Assembly: GCF_008727865.1 (NCBI RefSeq)
Contig: NZ_VTWU01000005.1
Location: forward strand, 248,001 to 312,000
Origin: Hymenobacter busanensis
Lineage (GTDB): Bacteria; Bacteroidota; Bacteroidia; Cytophagales; Hymenobacteraceae
Reading direction: 5' to 3'
DNA: 64,000 nucleotides
The translations under genes were made by a program, and so were the position numbers. Below the pieces are notes generated by a model that was given only the letters and a program-made list of their open reading frames with translations, was not told the DNA's origin and ran no database searches. Below, in pieces: positions 62,066 through 64,000 of the stretch (position 1 is the first letter of the stretch; each line of letters starts with the position of its first letter).

Positions 62066-64000
62066 ATGCAGGACGTGGAAAAAGAGTTTGGGCCCACCAG
62101 TTGGTCCATTAATAATAAGACGAGCATTTACATCATCACGCTCTTGCTGTGCGTGGCGGGTATCTTCTCCTACATCAAGCTCGGGAAGGAGAAATTCCCC
62201 GACATCGTGATTCCGCGCATCATCGTGGCCACGGTGTACCCCGGCACCTCGCCGGCCGACATCGAGAACCTGGTGACGCGCCAGCTCGAGAAGGAAATCA
62301 AGTCGGTGAACGGGGTGAAGAAAATCAGCTCCACCTCCAACCAAGACTATTGCATCGTGGACGTGGAGTTCAACTCCAACGTGGACGTGCAGTACGCCAA
62401 GCAACTCATCAAGGACGCCGTCGACAAGGCTTCCAACGAGCTGCCGAGCGACCTGCCCACACCGCCCACCGTGCAGGAAGTAAACCTCTCGGAGCTGCCC
62501 ATCATGAACGTGAACCTGGCCGGCAACCTACCGGCGTCGCAGCTCAAAAAGCTAGCCGACGACTTCCAGGACAAGATTGAGGCCCTGCCCGAAATTACCC
62601 GCGTCGACATCATCGGGGCCTTGGAGCAGCAGGTGAACGTGGATGTGGACCTGAACAAGCTGCGCGCCTCGCGCCTGGGCTTCTCCGACATCGAGCGCGC
62701 CATTGCCTCCGAAAACATTACCATTTCGGGCGGTTCCATCGACGTAGGCAGCCAGAAGCGCGCCGTGCGCGTGGCCGGTCAGTACGCCCGCGCCTCCGAC
62801 ATTGCCGACATTCAGGTGAAGAACCTGAACGGTTCGGCCGTGCGCCTCGGCGACATTGCCACCGTCGAAGATGCCTTCAAGGACCGCGAATCGTACGCCC
62901 GTCTCGACGGCAAGCCCTCGATTACGCTGAACGTGATTAAGCGCCAGGGCGAAAACCTCATCGACGCGTCGGACAAGATCAAACTGATTGTTGACGACGC
63001 GAAGAAGACGCTGCCCAGCGACCTGCGCATTACCATCACCGGCGACACCTCGAACGACACCCGCGTCACGCTGCACGATTTGATCAACACCATCGTCATT
63101 GGCTTCATCCTGGTGACGCTGATTCTGATGTTCTTCATGGGCACCACCAACGCCCTGTTCGTGGGCCTCTCGGTGCCGATTTCGATGTTTCTGGCCTTCG
63201 TGATGCTGCCCATGTTCGGCTTCGCGTTGAACATGATTGTGCTCTTCGCCTTCTTGCTGGCCTTGGGTATCGTGGTCGACGACGCCATCGTGGTCATCGA
63301 AAACACCCACCGCCTCCTGCACGAGCACCCGAACCTGAGCACGGCCCAGGCCGCCAAGTTTGCCGCCGGCGAGGTATTCGTGCCCGTGCTGGCCGGTACG
63401 CTCACCACGGTAGCGCCCTTTGTGCCGCTGCTGTTCTGGCCGGGCATTGTGGGTAGTTTCATGTTCTATCTACCCGTCACGCTCATTCTGACGCTCATGT
63501 CGTCGCTCATCGTGGCCTTCATCATGAACCCGGTATTTGCCGTGTCGTTCATGGAGCGCGAAGACCACCACGGCGAAAACGCCCACAAGTCGCGCTTCAG
63601 CAAGGGCTTCAAGATTGTGATGGGCGTGTTGCTGGGCATTGCACTCATCGGCTACCTGGCCCAGTCGCTGTTCGTGGGCAACTTGTTCGTGTTCTTGTCT
63701 CTGTTTGCGTTCCTCGACCAGTTCGTGTTCCACAAATGGATTGCCTGGTTCCAAACGAAGGCTCTGCCGCGCTTCCAGAACGGGTATGCCAACCTGGTGC
63801 GCGTAGCCGTTGGCGGATCCATCTGGCGTCAGGTGGGCATCATGCTCGGTCTGGTGCTGCTGTTCTTCGCCTCTATCTTCGCGGTGGCCTTGCGCAAACC
63901 CAAGGTGGACTTCTTCCCGAAAGGCGACCCGAAATTCGTGTACACCTACCTGAAAATGCCGGTGGGCACGCGGGTAGAGGTAACTGACTCGGTAGCACGG
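62066..64000 (+). CDS. RND efflux transporter permease, 3' end outside window
   Basis: Inner-membrane proton-driven pump of the AcrB/MexF superfamily. The frame from ATG 62066 stays open to the right edge, giving 645 residues of an expected 1050-1150. TM1 is near residues 22-38; then the porter domain with KFPDIVIPRIIVATVYPGTS, QLEKEIKSVNGVKKISSTSN and LPITTEIT-like ALPEITRVDIIGALEQ. The TM4 proton relay Asp pair is seen in GIVVDDAIVVIENTH. It follows the adaptor by 69 nt as the last visible operon gene. Drug specificity cannot be read. Confidence 0.93.
   Translation, partial: MQDVEKEFGPTSWSINNKTSIYIITLLLCVAGIFSYIKLGKEKFPDIVIPRIIVATVYPGTSPADIENLVTRQLEKEIKSVNGVKKISSTSNQDYCIVDVEFNSNVDVQYAKQLIKDAVDKASNELPSDLPTPPTVQEVNLSELPIMNVNLAGNLPASQLKKLADDFQDKIEALPEITRVDIIGALEQQVNVDVDLNKLRASRLGFSDIERAIASENITISGGSIDVGSQKRAVRVAGQYARASDIADIQVKNLNGSAVRLGDIATVEDAFKDRESYARLDGKPSITLNVIKRQGENLIDASDKIKLIVDDAKKTLPSDLRITITGDTSNDTRVTLHDLINTIVIGFILVTLILMFFMGTTNALFVGLSVPISMFLAFVMLPMFGFALNMIVLFAFLLALGIVVDDAIVVIENTHRLLHEHPNLSTAQAAKFAAGEVFVPVLAGTLTTVAPFVPLLFWPGIVGSFMFYLPVTLILTLMSSLIVAFIMNPVFAVSFMEREDHHGENAHKSRFSKGFKIVMGVLLGIALIGYLAQSLFVGNLFVFLSLFAFLDQFVFHKWIAWFQTKALPRFQNGYANLVRVAVGGSIWRQVGIMLGLVLLFFASIFAVALRKPKVDFFPKGDPKFVYTYLKMPVGTRVEVTDSVAR

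Noticed and set aside
59279-62404. 1041-residue minus-strand open frame across tolC and the adaptor gene
   Set aside because: It crosses three well-supported genes antisense and has a His/Val/Leu-rich composition typical of antisense frames in GC-rich DNA.

Overview
The window (about 60% GC) comes from a Bacteroidota chromosome, most likely a Hymenobacter-like member of the Cytophagales. The evidence is the porP-gldK-gldL-gldM-gldN cluster of the type IX secretion system (T9SS), three secreted proteins ending in T9SS sorting domains, the Bacteroidota -7 promoter element TAnnTTTG (several with a TTTG or CTTG box 17-22 nt upstream), frequent TTG/GTG starts, and an F-type ATP synthase operon without the beta and epsilon genes. 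No tRNA, rRNA, CRISPR array, prophage or insertion sequence was seen. The species assignment is inference.

Layout. 1-3.6 kb: end of an unrecognised gene, a WecA-like glycosyl-phosphate transferase, a DUF4271 membrane protein and uroporphyrinogen-III synthase (hemD). 3.6-9.5 kb: porP, gldK, gldL, gldM, gldN, the outer-membrane ring and proton-driven motor of the T9SS, bounded by strong terminators. 9.5-16.8 kb (minus strand): uvrC, a class A penicillin-binding protein and the TPR lipoprotein PorW/SprE, another T9SS component. 17.0-23.1 kb: atpZ, a small membrane protein, atpB, atpE, atpF, atpH, atpA, atpG, with hairpin elements between several genes. 23.1-34.2 kb: mixed metabolic genes, including a HAD phosphatase, a PafA-type alkaline phosphatase, pyrophosphatase, a duplicated DUF6766 protein, a UbiA-like protein, NAD(P)HX repair enzyme, lipoprotein, MsrB, GNAT, a YD-like repeat T9SS cargo protein and serine dehydratase alpha subunit.

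34.3-48.5 kb (minus): two neighbouring giant surface or secreted proteins of about 2200 and 2400 residues. They share the same N-terminal and C-terminal modules but have different middles, and both end in a T9SS type A sorting domain. 48.7-57.7 kb: a channel-like membrane protein with a degenerate selectivity filter, a lipoprotein, a lone LutB-like iron-sulfur protein and three tandem M28 metallopeptidases. 57.8-64.0 kb: ispF, then a TetR-tolC-hlyD-RND efflux operon whose promoter overlaps a perfect inverted repeat that is very probably the TetR operator. The RND pump gene runs off the right end.

The main theme is protein export: most of the T9SS motor, PorW, and three predicted T9SS substrates lie within 45 kb. 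No clearly undescribed system (defence island, novel RNA or mobile element) was found. The least explained items are a set of low-complexity palindromes inside operons, the mosaic giant protein pair, the filter-less channel-like protein and the extra membrane gene of the atp operon.
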